From positions 1-30,373 of the forward strand of contig LT649383.1 in NCBI GenBank assembly GCA_900128395.1: a stretch of DNA of 30,373 nucleotides, written 5' to 3'. This DNA is from Stramenopiles sp. TOSAG23-2 (lineage: Eukaryota > Sar). The notes beneath the pieces were generated by a model. The model was not told where the DNA came from. It searched no databases and saw only the letters and a program-made list of their open reading frames with translations. Both the position numbers and the translations under genes were made by a program. Below are positions 15,634 to 26,042 of this stretch, piece after piece. The first letter of the stretch is position 1. Each line of letters starts with the position of its first letter.

Positions 15634-17259
15634 TTATTCCTCATAAACATTACTTAATGCTCGCGAAGCCCTTGTCAACTGATCTTTCGCTGAATCAGCA
15701 ATTACCCAACTGGTTCTCTTCGTTTTTTTATGTATAAAATAGTTTTTTCCTGAAGTTTGATCATGTTGGATATTATAATCTTTACTAGTGGCTAATTCCC
15801 ATTTTGTTTCCCCGGTATCTTTATTGTGGTAATATACTTTGCTACTATTAGGGTCAATATGCGCTTCCCACGATTCTTTACTGGTGTTGTCTGTTTTGTT
15901 ATCGGTCCTAGACTTTTCCAACGAAATATCACTCGATTGAAAGTCATTGCCTTCGGTTCTAGTATTACGTACATCATCATTCCATTCACTGGTAGTCTCA
16001 CCAAGGTCAGTTCCAAAATTATTTTCTAATATCTGGTCATCCGCCTCATCATCACCAAGTGCAAAATCCCAATCGCCAAATGCGTCTGCCATATCATCCA
16101 TGATTGAATTTGCTGTTGTTTTTACGGTATGCCTTTGCATTGTATCCGCAACCGATCCGCGTCGTATCTTACTGATTGCACTATTACCATTATTAACATT
16201 TTGTTTGCGGCTGGTATTGGAAGCGTTTGGTTGGTATTGGACTAATAACTGATGCATTTCTGCATTTTTGCTATCGGTAATAATTTGCAATATTTTATTA
16301 TCTGCATATCTTATTATTATCGTTTTGTTTGTTTCCATCGTAATGCTGTTGATAGATGCGTAACTTATGACAACAGCCACATCGGTATCGTTCCCGTTTA
16401 GTGTCGTACCTTTCCAATTTATCCCCAAACGACCATTGGAAATAACCGTTACAGTTTTTGAAAATGAATATTTCACGTTGAAAAAGGCACTACCATATTC
16501 GTTACTGCACAATTTTTTGTAATCATATATAAATTCTTTCATTATGTGCAGCTGATCATCTTTCTCAATCAACTTGTTATATGCCTTTATAATATCTTGC
16601 ACCAATAATTTTGCTTCTTTTTTTGTTCTACCGTTTTGCTTATTTCCCGGATCTGGCACTAACTTTTTGAAGTTATCTTTTATTTTCTTTTTTATGGTTT
16701 TTAGAAATTTTTTGTTTTTATTACCATCATTTTCAAAGAATAACTTCGTTGCTGCAAAACGGGGTAGGTCCTTTGTCTGAATTTTATAATCGTCTTTTAG
16801 TATATGCTCGGTCAAATCAACATATGTTAATCGCAATGCATTGTCCATGGTGCTATTTGCATTTTCAGCTAATATATCTAAAGGATCGTTTGGCTCATAC
16901 TTCCACCTTTTTAAAATAAAAGTCACATCGTCATCATCAATATGATCTTGTTTTGCCTCCCATCTAACAACAACACCAAGTATAAATTCATCTTTTTTAC
17001 AAAGTCGAGGCTCTAACCCATTATGGCATTCATATATTGCAAGCACATCTTCCGGTGTTGTCAAATTAATGCGATGGATATTAACAATTTCTCGTAGAAC
17101 GTCTGCCATCGTAGTCCTAGATGAACAATTTACTCGATCAACTTGGCCATCCAACAAACGGATTGGTATTTTCACTTCATACAAGTGATCATCATTGATT
17201 AACGCTTGGTTAATGTTTTCTATCGTCCATTGCTCGTTGCGCAATGCTGCACCACGCAT
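15634..17259 (-). CDS. FERM domain protein with two C-terminal WW domains (copy 2)
   Basis: Encodes the same 541 residues as 3862-5487: a FERM region (about 28-343), an acidic linker with RRGS, and two divergent WW domains (464-487 and 495-518). Its Rpt2-derived leader is also duplicated, so both copies share promoter and upstream ORF. The gene count for this protein is therefore at least two in this haplotype, if the assembly is right. Confidence 0.8.
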   Translation of the reverse strand: MRGAALRNEQWTIENINQALINDDHLYEVKIPIRLLDGQVDRVNCSSRTTMADVLREIVNIHRINLTTPEDVLAIYECHNGLEPRLCKKDEFILGVVVRWEAKQDHIDDDDVTFILKRWKYEPNDPLDILAENANSTMDNALRLTYVDLTEHILKDDYKIQTKDLPRFAATKLFFENDGNKNKKFLKTIKKKIKDNFKKLVPDPGNKQNGRTKKEAKLLVQDIIKAYNKLIEKDDQLHIMKEFIYDYKKLCSNEYGSAFFNVKYSFSKTVTVISNGRLGINWKGTTLNGNDTDVAVVISYASINSITMETNKTIIIRYADNKILQIITDSKNAEMHQLLVQYQPNASNTSRKQNVNNGNSAISKIRRGSVADTMQRHTVKTTANSIMDDMADAFGDWDFALGDDEADDQILENNFGTDLGETTSEWNDDVRNTRTEGNDFQSSDISLEKSRTDNKTDNTSKESWEAHIDPNSSKVYYHNKDTGETKWELATSKDYNIQHDQTSGKNYFIHKKTKRTSWVIADSAKDQLTRASRALSNVYEE

Positions 17260-17312
17260 TGCCAAAGACGATTTTCGCCGTTTTGTACCACTGGTGAAGA
17301 AGCCTCTTAAGC

Positions 17313-17339
17313 TTAACCGCCTGCTTGTTGATTACCCAT
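17313..17339 (-). promoter_or_regulatory. Eight-codon upstream ORF copied from Rpt2 start (copy 2)
   Basis: Same MGNQQAGG-stop uORF as at 5541-5567, ending 53 nt upstream of the FERM-WW ATG at 17259. Confidence 0.6.
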
Positions 17340-17377
17340 GACTTACTATATATGTATATATATATATATATGACTAG
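17316..17377 (-). repeat. Inverted copy of Rpt2 promoter and first codons (copy 2)
   Basis: Third occurrence of the 1-62 segment, inverted, with the same single mismatch as at 5544-5605. The mismatch therefore predates the large duplication, and so does the capture of the Rpt2 start. Confidence 0.92.
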
Positions 17378-18928
17378 GTATTAAATTATGGAGAGTGTGA
17401 TTGTATGCAAATATATATGTTCGTTTCTGGTTGAATATATATATGTCCGTATACAATTTATGATATTAAAATCTATACATACGTATATATATATCAATTT
17501 ACATCTTTTTATTTGATGATGTTCCTAGTTGTTTTTAGTTCAATACTATCCCATTCTATTTATTCAATAATAATTATTATTATTCAATTCAATATTTTTG
17601 AATATTATTGCAAAGAATAGTACCTGGATAATACATGGAATAGCACTAAATCTACCTCTCTGGGCGGACTACACCCAACAAAGCACCCATCAATAAAGTG
17701 TGGATTAAGGTTATTTGATAGGGGCGATATGGGCCAGTTTAATACTAGGTAGCTCAGCTAGTCGTCTACTGATATAGTCGTCTATTAGACTAATACCCTC
17801 CTCCGCTCTATCAAAGTCTGTAGTTTGTCCAACTTCTTCACTGAATATAAAGATGCAGATGAACGTACAGATGTGTGTTCCAACCAAAACGATTTATTTC
17901 ATTATTTAGAATTATAGGTGGGGGATATTAATCGTTTCATTTTTTTTTCATATTTTAAAGTGCATAAAAACTAATTAACAATTAGCATACCAATAGCACT
18001 ACTGCCTTTTTCATAAATGTAAACAACTACTATATCCGCAACAACGTTTTATAGATCAAAAATAGAAAAAAATAGAAAAAGTGCAAAACATTCACACATA
18101 TTATAAGAGATGCATCAAAACAAAAAAAAAGTAAAAAAGAGGAAGATGATGAAGAAGCCGTTTTCCTTTAAAAATATTTCGTTAAATATATATATCTTGT
18201 CGATGCGGGCATAGAGTCTTGCTTGCCGCATATATAAGGAAAGATTATGTCATGTATATATATATGATGCGTCATCGTATGTTTTAATGGTGTTGTAAAT
18301 AATTAGTTTTACTTAAAATATATGTATATATATATTAATATACGATAATGTATACCTGTAAAATATAAGTATTATATTAGCTGTGTCACATACCACGCGG
18401 TACAATATATCGATATATGCACAGTAAATTAAGGGAAATTGTATTTGATAATCTAATCTACATTCGAACAAATCATCATGGGTAGTCTAATATAATGGTA
18501 GAGCTACTGTACGCGTGCGTACTACTGGTGTACGCTGTTGGAATATATTCGTAATATTCCTTATTATTACCAAGGTATTATACCAGGTAATTAATACTGT
18601 AACATCAATATGATATAATTTTATTAGTACATGTACAATTGTATATTAATATATATACATTAACATTAACTCCGCCGCTGTATAAATATTTTTACTATTG
18701 GCCTAATACTATTCTTCTAAACATTTTTTTGGTAGAACCCCTACAGTTCTGGAATAAAATCCATAAAAGGGTATCATAAGAATAGATTTATTCACGAATT
18801 ATCCATCAAATATTTCAAAACAAAGTATTTATATATAAAATATACAATTGTTCGCAGCGAATCGTCATCGATACCGATATAATAACGTTAATATAAAATA
18901 CCATAAAATTTAAATTACTTTGATACCA
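17378..18928. other. Large divergent intergenic region (copy 2)
   Basis: Same as 5606-7156; I found no difference in the stretches compared by eye. It holds TA microsatellites, the GC-richer patch with an open minus frame (17605-17757), the ATGCGG hairpin (18205-18233) and the hairpin cluster (18489-18572). No complete gene was seen. Confidence 0.55.
17605..17757 (-). pseudogene. Possible gene remnant in a GC-richer patch (copy 2)
   Basis: Identical counterpart of 5833-5985, with a stop-free 50-codon frame lacking a start codon. Unidentified. Confidence 0.25.
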
Positions 18929-20470
18929 ATGTCTAACCAAAAAACTTTAAGGAAAATATCTATGTCAGAAATTAAAAAACATACGACACCCGATGATTGC
19001 TGGGTTGTATTAAATGGAAAAGTGTACGATTTGTCAACTTTCCATTCGGAGCATCCTGGTGGTTCTAGATTAATTACGAACAATGCGGGAAAGGATGCTA
19101 CTGCTCTATTTGCTCCTATACATCCTAAAGATATTACAGAAAGATTGTTACCTCCGGAAGCGTGCATTGGTATTGTTGACGTAAGTACGGTAGTGCCTGA
19201 TGATATCGTTGCTGGTAAAGAAAGTGCACCACCACGTGGCAACCAAGTGGCCAATAATACCGACAAAAATGACAACAACAACCATGCCGGAATTTATGTT
19301 AAACCAACTATTGATAAAATATTAAATATATACGATTTTGAATCTGTTGCTGCAAATACCATGACCGAAGAAGGTTGGGGATATTATTCCTCAGGTGCTG
19401 ATGATGAAATTACTTTGCGTGAAAATCATACTGCATTTCAACGTATATGGTTTAAACCACGAGTAATGGTCAATGTAAAAGATGTGGATATATCTAGTAA
19501 AATTTTAGGGTACAACACATCTATGCCGGTTTATTTTACGGCAACGGCACTTGGTAAATTAGCACATGAAGATGGGGAATTGGCGATTTCAAGGGCTGCA
19601 AATAAATCTAGATTAATATATATGTTGCCAACATTGAGCTCGTATACTTTGGATGAAATGTTGGAAGTGCGTGGGCCGGATCAAATACAATTTGGTCAGT
19701 TGTATGTTAACGCGGAGCGATCACGTTCAAAAGAATATGTGGAAAAACTGGAAAACGGTGGCTGCAAAGCTTTATTTATAACGGTGGATGCACCGCAACT
19801 AGGTAGGCGGGAGAAAGATATGCGGAATAAATTTACTGAAGATGCCGATGTGCAAAAAGATGATGATGTACAACGCGATGAAGGGGTTGCAAAAGCAATT
19901 AGTGCATTTATTGATCCAAGTTTGTCATGGGATGATTTGCCATGGTTTCAGAGTATAACTGAAATGCCAATCGTATTAAAAGGTGTGGCATGTGGCTTAG
20001 ATGCTGTGCAAGCATATAAATATGGTGTACAAGGAGTTGTTCTAAGTAATCACGGCGGTAGACAATTAGATACAGCAAGGTCTGGAATTGAAATTTTACC
20101 GGAGGTTGTGACTGCCTTGAGTAATCATGACCCAAATTGGAGGAAGCAATTTCAAGTATATGTTGACGGTGGTGTCAGGCGTGGTAGTGATATATTTAAA
20201 GCCCTTGCGCTCGGTGCAACAGCTGTCGGGATAGGTCGCCCAGTGTTGTACAGCTTAGCATCGTATGGGCAACCAGGCATTGAGCGTATGGTCGAATTGC
20301 TGAAAGATGAATTAATAATGTGCATGAGATTGATGGGTTGTCCAACCATTGCAGATATAACTGCTGATCATGTAATAGCAAAGAACCTAGATTCGCATAT
20401 ACCTGCGCAAGCAAGAGATCATTTGCATTTAGGTGTATATGAACCTATGAAGAGTATAAGTAAACTGTAG
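18929..20470 (+). CDS. CYB2: L-lactate dehydrogenase (cytochrome), flavocytochrome b2 type (copy 2)
   Basis: Encodes 513 residues with all the heme and flavin residues described for 7157-8698: His42 and His65, Tyr259, Asp287, Lys351, His375 and Arg378. The only protein-level difference seen between the duplicated segments is here: residue 120 is Ala (GCC, g19286) instead of Thr (ACC). It lies in the Asn/Asp-rich hinge between the b5 and flavin domains, where a change should be mild. Both copies appear functional, so dosage of this enzyme may be raised. Confidence 0.93.
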   Translation: MSNQKTLRKISMSEIKKHTTPDDCWVVLNGKVYDLSTFHSEHPGGSRLITNNAGKDATALFAPIHPKDITERLLPPEACIGIVDVSTVVPDDIVAGKESAPPRGNQVANNTDKNDNNNHAGIYVKPTIDKILNIYDFESVAANTMTEEGWGYYSSGADDEITLRENHTAFQRIWFKPRVMVNVKDVDISSKILGYNTSMPVYFTATALGKLAHEDGELAISRAANKSRLIYMLPTLSSYTLDEMLEVRGPDQIQFGQLYVNAERSRSKEYVEKLENGGCKALFITVDAPQLGRREKDMRNKFTEDADVQKDDDVQRDEGVAKAISAFIDPSLSWDDLPWFQSITEMPIVLKGVACGLDAVQAYKYGVQGVVLSNHGGRQLDTARSGIEILPEVVTALSNHDPNWRKQFQVYVDGGVRRGSDIFKALALGATAVGIGRPVLYSLASYGQPGIERMVELLKDELIMCMRLMGCPTIADITADHVIAKNLDSHIPAQARDHLHLGVYEPMKSISKL

Positions 20471-20972
20471 AAGGAAAGAAAAGGAGATTGTTATTTTCAT
20501 TTTTTTAAATAATTAATTTATATATTCGTAATATACTAGTATACATCATCATTATACGCATAATTATCATATCATATCATAGGGGAGGAACATTTGCATT
20601 ATCATTACTATTTTGTTTGGGTGGTAGGGTGGAGTTTTGATTAAAATTTTATTTTATAAGTAATAAACCAATTTTTATAAAAGAAGATATATAGTTTAAA
20701 TTATACGTATACCATACTATGATAGTTATATGTGCATATTATATGGTGCATCATTTATATATGAGCTGATAATAAGTGTCGTACGAAGTGTTCAATAATA
20801 ATGATATCATGAGTCAATTTTAAAATACAGAACTAAAAAATTATATGATAATACGCTTCATATGCGTAATTAAAAAAGTAGATTACTATTTCATTTTACG
20901 TATACTGGTATATTCGTATATTATATATATATATATTATATATATATATTATACGTGCACACATTACTTTTC
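20471..20972. other. Convergent AT-rich gap (copy 2)
   Basis: Identical by eye to 8699-9200, including the (TA)n tract near 20920-20952. No gene was seen. Confidence 0.6.
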
Positions 20973-21833
20973 TTAATCAAACATATCTCTTAATTGTTCT
21001 AATACGACAAAAATGATTACAACCCTAGGTCCAATACGTGCATAATTTGGCCCAAAGCCTTTCCATAAGGCTAACGCACCTTCTGATTTAGCTGTCTTCG
21101 TGAAACAATCCAACATATTATTATATTTACCTTCAGTAGCGGAACTATTCATCAATCTACTTCTTGCAACATCAAATGGATTCATACACCAACAACTAAC
21201 AATACCAGCAACTAATGCTGCTGTTACATGCACTTTTATTGAAGACCCTGTACTTTCAATAAAGACATATTTTAATATACCTTGTTTAACATCATCATAA
21301 ATGGCCAACTCCGACATAGCCCCAACACACGCTCTTGAAGCCGCAGGAATTGTCCCTCGATAAAAACCAAAAATCCCATCATTTTTTATAATATCACGAA
21401 TAATTTTTGCCATTTTAGGTCGTTTATTAGGGTCCCTTGTATTGTCTGCCATCATGCGAACTTTTAAAACGTCACTTGGTACAGCGAATGCACTACTACA
21501 TGTACCGGATATAGCACCAGCTAATATTTTTTTCCATAGTGGGCAGTTACCACTTGAATCCACTCCTAAACGCTTTTTAATCGGTTCGTAGGAACCATAC
21601 CTAGCACTACCGTAAGTCATTTGTCGTATCAACGCAGGCGACAAGCCTTTCCATAAAGCCCGAACGCCCTCTTTTCGCGATATTTGCTTAACAGCATCAA
21701 AAACACCCCCATACATTTTCTTCGCACCAAGTTCACCGGATAGTTGTAAACGAGTTTTAACAACGTCTATTGGGCACGTAATGCATTCTGCGGTACAACA
21801 AGCAACGCATGAGAACGCAAAGCCTTTTAACAT
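20973..21833 (-). CDS. Mitochondrial carrier family protein, UCP/dicarboxylate/oxoglutarate branch (copy 2)
   Basis: Encodes the same 286-residue SLC25 protein as 9201-10061, with the three P-x-D-x-x-K/R-x-R signatures intact at 21, 119 and 219. It is convergent with the lactate dehydrogenase gene and divergent from the BAR-like gene, with the same spacings as copy 1. Confidence 0.93.
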   Translation of the reverse strand: MLKGFAFSCVACCTAECITCPIDVVKTRLQLSGELGAKKMYGGVFDAVKQISRKEGVRALWKGLSPALIRQMTYGSARYGSYEPIKKRLGVDSSGNCPLWKKILAGAISGTCSSAFAVPSDVLKVRMMADNTRDPNKRPKMAKIIRDIIKNDGIFGFYRGTIPAASRACVGAMSELAIYDDVKQGILKYVFIESTGSSIKVHVTAALVAGIVSCWCMNPFDVARSRLMNSSATEGKYNNMLDCFTKTAKSEGALALWKGFGPNYARIGPRVVIIFVVLEQLRDMFD

Positions 21834-22430
21834 GTTCTAACAATAATATCGTTGTTTATGTTTTTTAAATATATAAAGCATGGAGGGATGTGCGCGCGTG
21901 TGTGTTCCGGTATATATATAAGGTTGCAATATTAACACTATTACTTATTCCAAAACAACTTTGTAATATTATAATTTCTCTCCCCTCTCTCACTTTAAAT
22001 AATTATTATTATAGATGATATGCACACATGCACTACATGTATAGGGAATTATATATTTATCAGTTTAAGTGTTTAAGTATTTTAATATATTAATCCTTAA
22101 GATGGCGAGGAGCACACCACACTATAACTAACACCACAACAGGTGGTATTACGTATAATATTTTATAATAAATAATTCTGGCGGCAGCAATGTTACTCTG
22201 GTACAGTATTATAATTATTATTAGAATGATGTAATAAAAAATGGTTATTATTATAAATATAATTGAATTAATAAAACCCACAAAGTTGCCAAACATATAA
22301 TAATACCAAGGAATACAATAGTCGTATCCGGATATATCTATATCAATATATTTATAGAAGACAATAATATAATATAATATACTAAAAGCAATAAGTGAAT
22401 ATAAAATAAACACGAGTTTATCAATTGGAA
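21834..22430. other. Divergent intergenic region, likely bidirectional promoter (copy 2)
   Basis: Copy of 10062-10658 with the same CT-rich stretch and AT-rich body. No supported gene. Confidence 0.55.
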
Positions 22431-23999
22431 ATGGAAACGTTAACACCGCGGCGTGGTAAATCAAATTCTACATCTTCGCCATTCGCTGCTTTGCGCAGAC
22501 ACAGTTTACAGAAGAAAAACAAAAAAATAGTCGATGGTAAAACTATCAAAGACCCTGCATTTAAAGCATTATTTCAGGACATTATGATGCTGGAAATTTT
22601 TTTAAATGATATGAATTTACAAGCTGTGAGATTGCTTGAAACAATGGGTCCTTTTTGTTTAAACTCGTTAAAAATGTCGGAGATGGTATGCGAGTTTGAA
22701 AATTGCGCAGAAGAGTACGAGAAAGATGCGCGTTTTTATCATGCAGTCGTCTCCTCGTCCATGGGAAGTGGAAGTGGTGATGGCTTTCAAAACTTTGTTG
22801 AAGAATTAGAGGATATGGTGTTTACCCCGATAAATCTACAATTAAATGCCATAAATGAGATGAAATTAAAATTGGTGGAAAGGGAAAATATCAAAACTAT
22901 TTTAGATAAAAAAGAGAAGGTTTTGAAGAAAATACGTAACATGAACACGAAAAAAGTAAAAAATTATAATCAGAAACTGAAAGAAAGTGAAGATGAATAT
23001 AACAATCTCCTTCAAGAATACAATTCAGTGCATCAATATCTATTCGATACAATGAATGGCTTGTCTACATACAAAGGGAGCATAGTATTGAATGTATTAA
23101 ATGGTTTAAAAAAAGCACAATTAAGATTTTTTTCTAATGCGACTGCATCATTGCGCGTATGCGTAAAAAATTTAACTTCAAAGGATGATCGTACAGAATC
23201 TATATCAAAATCTGAATTATCGAAGGAATTGGATGACCGGGCATCAAAATCCATTATCAAAGTAGATGATATATTGAAACAAGTCCATTTAGAAGAAAAA
23301 CAGGAAAAGGAAAAGCAAAGAAAAAACAAAAGAAAGGAGAGGCGAAAATCAAAAAATAATGGTAAAAATAAACAGTCTGAACAAATACGAGAAATGAAAG
23401 TAGATGAAATAATTATACCCGTGGGGATCAAGCAAAGTTCTACAAATACAGCAAATCCATTGGTTCATGAAGAATCTATGCCATCAAATAATGAAGAAAT
23501 CAATGAATCTGACGATAAATATAATAATAATAATAATAACGAAAGAGAAAGGATAACCAATGTAGACAAGATGAATGTACAAAATGAAAAGAATTTTGAA
23601 GAAATGACACCATTACGTAAACGGTGGTTGGAAAAACAGAAAATTGCGGCAAAAAATAATAATAGAAGTGGAGACGATGATAATAATAAAGAGCAGGAAG
23701 TAAATGGGAATGGTGATGATGATATATTTTCGGATACGGACAATGATAACAAGATGCATTTAGAATCAAGAAGTATAACCGCAAATGATATAAAAGAGAT
23801 ACTAACGACATTAAAATTAAAATATGATGCAGGTCAAATAACAAAAGTGGATAAAAAGAAAGTGAAAAAATTATTAAAAGGTGGAAAATTTAATGAAGCT
23901 ATTGAATATATGGGTAACGCAATAACACAGAAATTACAAGATGATGAAGACAAGGCAAGACAGGTAAGAAAAAATAAAGATGATTTTACATTTGATTAA
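22431..23999 (+). CDS. BAR-like coiled-coil protein with long charged tail (copy 2)
   Basis: Encodes the same 522 residues as 10659-12227: a BAR-like helical region (about 40-255), a basic stretch, an Asn/Asp-rich disordered part and a Lys-rich helical end. The ATG at 22431 is preferred over the TTG six bases earlier. Confidence 0.7.
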   Translation: METLTPRRGKSNSTSSPFAALRRHSLQKKNKKIVDGKTIKDPAFKALFQDIMMLEIFLNDMNLQAVRLLETMGPFCLNSLKMSEMVCEFENCAEEYEKDARFYHAVVSSSMGSGSGDGFQNFVEELEDMVFTPINLQLNAINEMKLKLVERENIKTILDKKEKVLKKIRNMNTKKVKNYNQKLKESEDEYNNLLQEYNSVHQYLFDTMNGLSTYKGSIVLNVLNGLKKAQLRFFSNATASLRVCVKNLTSKDDRTESISKSELSKELDDRASKSIIKVDDILKQVHLEEKQEKEKQRKNKRKERRKSKNNGKNKQSEQIREMKVDEIIIPVGIKQSSTNTANPLVHEESMPSNNEEINESDDKYNNNNNNERERITNVDKMNVQNEKNFEEMTPLRKRWLEKQKIAAKNNNRSGDDDNNKEQEVNGNGDDDIFSDTDNDNKMHLESRSITANDIKEILTTLKLKYDAGQITKVDKKKVKKLLKGGKFNEAIEYMGNAITQKLQDDEDKARQVRKNKDDFTFD

Positions 24000-24417
24000 T
24001 ATTACTGAACTCACGCGTATATAGAAGTAATAGCATGCACTAGCGCTGCCGTATTAATATTTTAATTATATAAGTGGATCCGGATCCCGACGTTGAAGTC
24101 TTTTATCTCTATTCCTGAAATATCAATTTACATATTTTATTTATCAACATAAAAATATCCATAAAAAAAGGTGCAAAAATGTAGAATTTTTTACAAAAAA
24201 TGCTCTGTAGACTTGCAAGACTAAGATCCTATTTAAAATAGTGGAAAAAGTGTCAAAATATGAAACAAATAACACTATTCATAATGGATGTTGGCGTTAG
24301 AGCATGACATGTATCATACGTATAATTATATATAAAAAATTCTCTTACTTAAAATTTAAAAAGATTTTATTTACTCATAAATATATATAATATGTAAACA
24401 CTAAAAACGATGAATAC
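24000..24417. other. Convergent AT-rich gap (copy 2)
   Basis: Copy of 12228-12645, with the doubled GGATCC palindrome at 24076-24087. No gene was seen. Confidence 0.6.
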
Positions 24418-25377
24418 TTATAATAATATGTCAAAAGTAATTTCATAAAATGGAAAAGATATAACCGTATCCTCATGCAATTCCTTATATTGATTTCCGT
24501 ATTTAAAAAATCCCGTTATGCTTATGCCCCGGTCCTCATCATGGAAGTTCTCAATTCTTGTATCGGTATAGATATTTTTTTTTGATTGACCGACGTGCGT
24601 CAGAATAGAGTCATTCCTGATGTGTTCCTCATGCAATTCCTTATATTGATTTCCGTATTTAAAAAATCCCGTTATGCTTATGCCCCGGTCCTCATCATGG
24701 AAGTTCTCAATTCTTGTATCGGTATAGATATTTTTTTTTGATTGACCGACGTGCGTCAGAATAGAGTCATTCCTGATGTGTTCCTCATGCAATTCCTTAT
24801 ATTGATTTCCGTATTTAAAAAATCCCGTTATGCTTATGCCCCGGTCCTCATCATGGAAGTTCTCAATTCTTGTATCGGTATAGATATTTTTTTTTGATTG
24901 ACCGACGTGCGTCAGAATAGAGTCATTCCTGATGTGTTCCTCATGCAATTCCGTATATTGATTTCCGTCTTTAAAAAATCCCATTATAATTATAAAAAAT
25001 CCCATTATAATTATAAAAAATCCCGTTAAAATTATAAAAAATCTCGTTATAATTATGCCCCGGTCCTCATCATGGGAGTTCTCAATTCTTGTATCGGTAT
25101 TGGTATTTTTTTTTGATTGACCGACGTGCGTCAGAATAGAGTCATTCCTGATGTGTTCCTCATGCAATTCCTTATATTGATTTCCGTATTTAAAAAATCC
25201 CGTTATGCTTATGCCCCGGTCCTCATCATGGAAGTTCTCAATTCTTGTATCGGTATAGATATTTTTTTTTGATTGACCGACGTGCGTCAGAATAGAGTCA
25301 TTCCTGATGTGTTCCGTGCCAAACTTGTTCGAACTCCTACTGCGTAGCCATTCGTCAACTGTCCTTGTTTGGGCCAT
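24418..25377 (-). CDS. Protein of five near-identical 52-residue repeats, unknown function
   Basis: The 319-residue product has a unique 21-residue N-terminus (MAQTRTVDEWLRSRSS...), five tandem units (residues 22-302) and a unique 17-residue C-terminus. Each unit starts EHIRNDSILTHVGQSKKN, passes through DTRIEN-HDEDRGI and ends GNQYKELHE. Units 1, 3, 4 and 5 have identical protein sequence. Unit 2 has several substitutions and 21 extra residues, made of three added copies of a hydrophobic heptad of the form IIIMGFF. All length changes are multiples of three, which favours translation of this frame; the other strand has stops within the unit. No signal peptide is seen, and the expanded heptads are strongly hydrophobic but not a clear membrane helix. 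I recognise no family. Only its 3' end is in copy 1. Confidence 0.6.
   Translation of the reverse strand: MAQTRTVDEWLRSRSSNKFGTEHIRNDSILTHVGQSKKNIYTDTRIENFHDEDRGISITGFFKYGNQYKELHEEHIRNDSILTHVGQSKKNTNTDTRIENSHDEDRGIIITRFFIILTGFFIIIMGFFIIIMGFFKDGNQYTELHEEHIRNDSILTHVGQSKKNIYTDTRIENFHDEDRGISITGFFKYGNQYKELHEEHIRNDSILTHVGQSKKNIYTDTRIENFHDEDRGISITGFFKYGNQYKELHEEHIRNDSILTHVGQSKKNIYTDTRIENFHDEDRGISITGFFKYGNQYKELHEDTVISFPFYEITFDILL
24472..25314 (-). repeat. Tandem 156-bp repeat array (5 units, one expanded to 219 bp)
   Basis: Unit starts recur at 24471, 24627, 24783 and 24939 with period 156, and then at 25158 after a 219-bp unit. The extra 63 bp are three tandem 21-bp segments of the form AAAAAATCCCATTATAATTA (+ strand). 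Four units encode identical residues, which suggests recent expansion or homogenisation by unequal exchange. Confidence 0.95.
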
Positions 25378-26042
25378 CTTACAACGTAGGAAATTTAAAT
25401 AATATATATTTAGATCTGACCTTTGAAATGGAAATTTGGATAAAAATTATTCGTATTTTTTGCTGCAAATCAGTAGAAAGTTCAAAATATATAAATATTT
25501 AAACAATAAATGGTATTGACAGTGCTAAAAACGTAATAAATGATATATTAAAGACCCAACTATGCGTCTAGTTGGCGGCTTTATTGTTTTTGTATTGTAT
25601 AAAAAAATTTAGTGAAAAAATGTAAACAAAATTCAACTAATGTTATTATTTTGCTAAAATTTTTCCAATTTTTTATACGTAAATGGCAGAATGAAAAATA
25701 AATGTTCTAATATAAAAATAAAAGTATATATCACGATGCAATGTCAACGCCCGTATGTATTTATTAATAAAGATATATACACTCGTATATCTATATGTAC
25801 TTTTATATGATATTTATATATATGAGGTATCATACAAGAGAACATTTTATATATTAAAATGTTCTCTTACTCACATATATACATATATATCAAGAGAAGT
25901 GTAAAAATATTATAACTTAAATTTTAACCATCATATATCAAGATTATTATAAAATAAATAAATGTACCATACTCGTAAAATGAGAAATTATTTTTTTTAA
26001 AAAAGTATCAAGATAGAAATTTTATTTTAGAGCGCATAATTT
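25378..26042. other. AT-rich intergenic with two hairpins
   Basis: About 665 bp between two minus-strand genes: the 5' side of the repeat-protein gene and the 3' side of the Cys-rich gene. It has a 7-bp stem hairpin (25556-25562 with 25569-25575) and a perfect 14-bp inverted repeat (25836-25849 with 25855-25868, loop of 5). No reading frame worth reporting. Confidence 0.65.
25836..25868. repeat. Perfect 14-bp inverted repeat, 5-nt loop
   Basis: AAGAGAACATTTTA is followed by TATAT and its exact reverse complement. Outside it, TATATGAG and CTCACATATA form a second, interrupted pairing layer. It lies about 170-210 bp downstream of the Cys-rich gene stop on that gene's transcribed strand, so it could shape its RNA 3' end, or it could be a remnant of a small inverted-repeat element. 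Confidence 0.8.

Larger units (their letters stand above)
13789..24655 (+). repeat. Segmental duplication, copy 2 (10,867 bp)
   Basis: Direct repeat of 2017-12883. At this copy both edges lie inside reading frames that continue outward: the minus frame 13498-13977 on the left and the repeat-protein gene 24418-25377 on the right. This marks it as the likely parental copy. The only differences seen from copy 1 are c13975 and g19286. Confidence 0.97.

Noticed and set aside
24418-25377. CRISPR array
   Set aside because: The repeats are 156 bp, contiguous and coding, without spacers.
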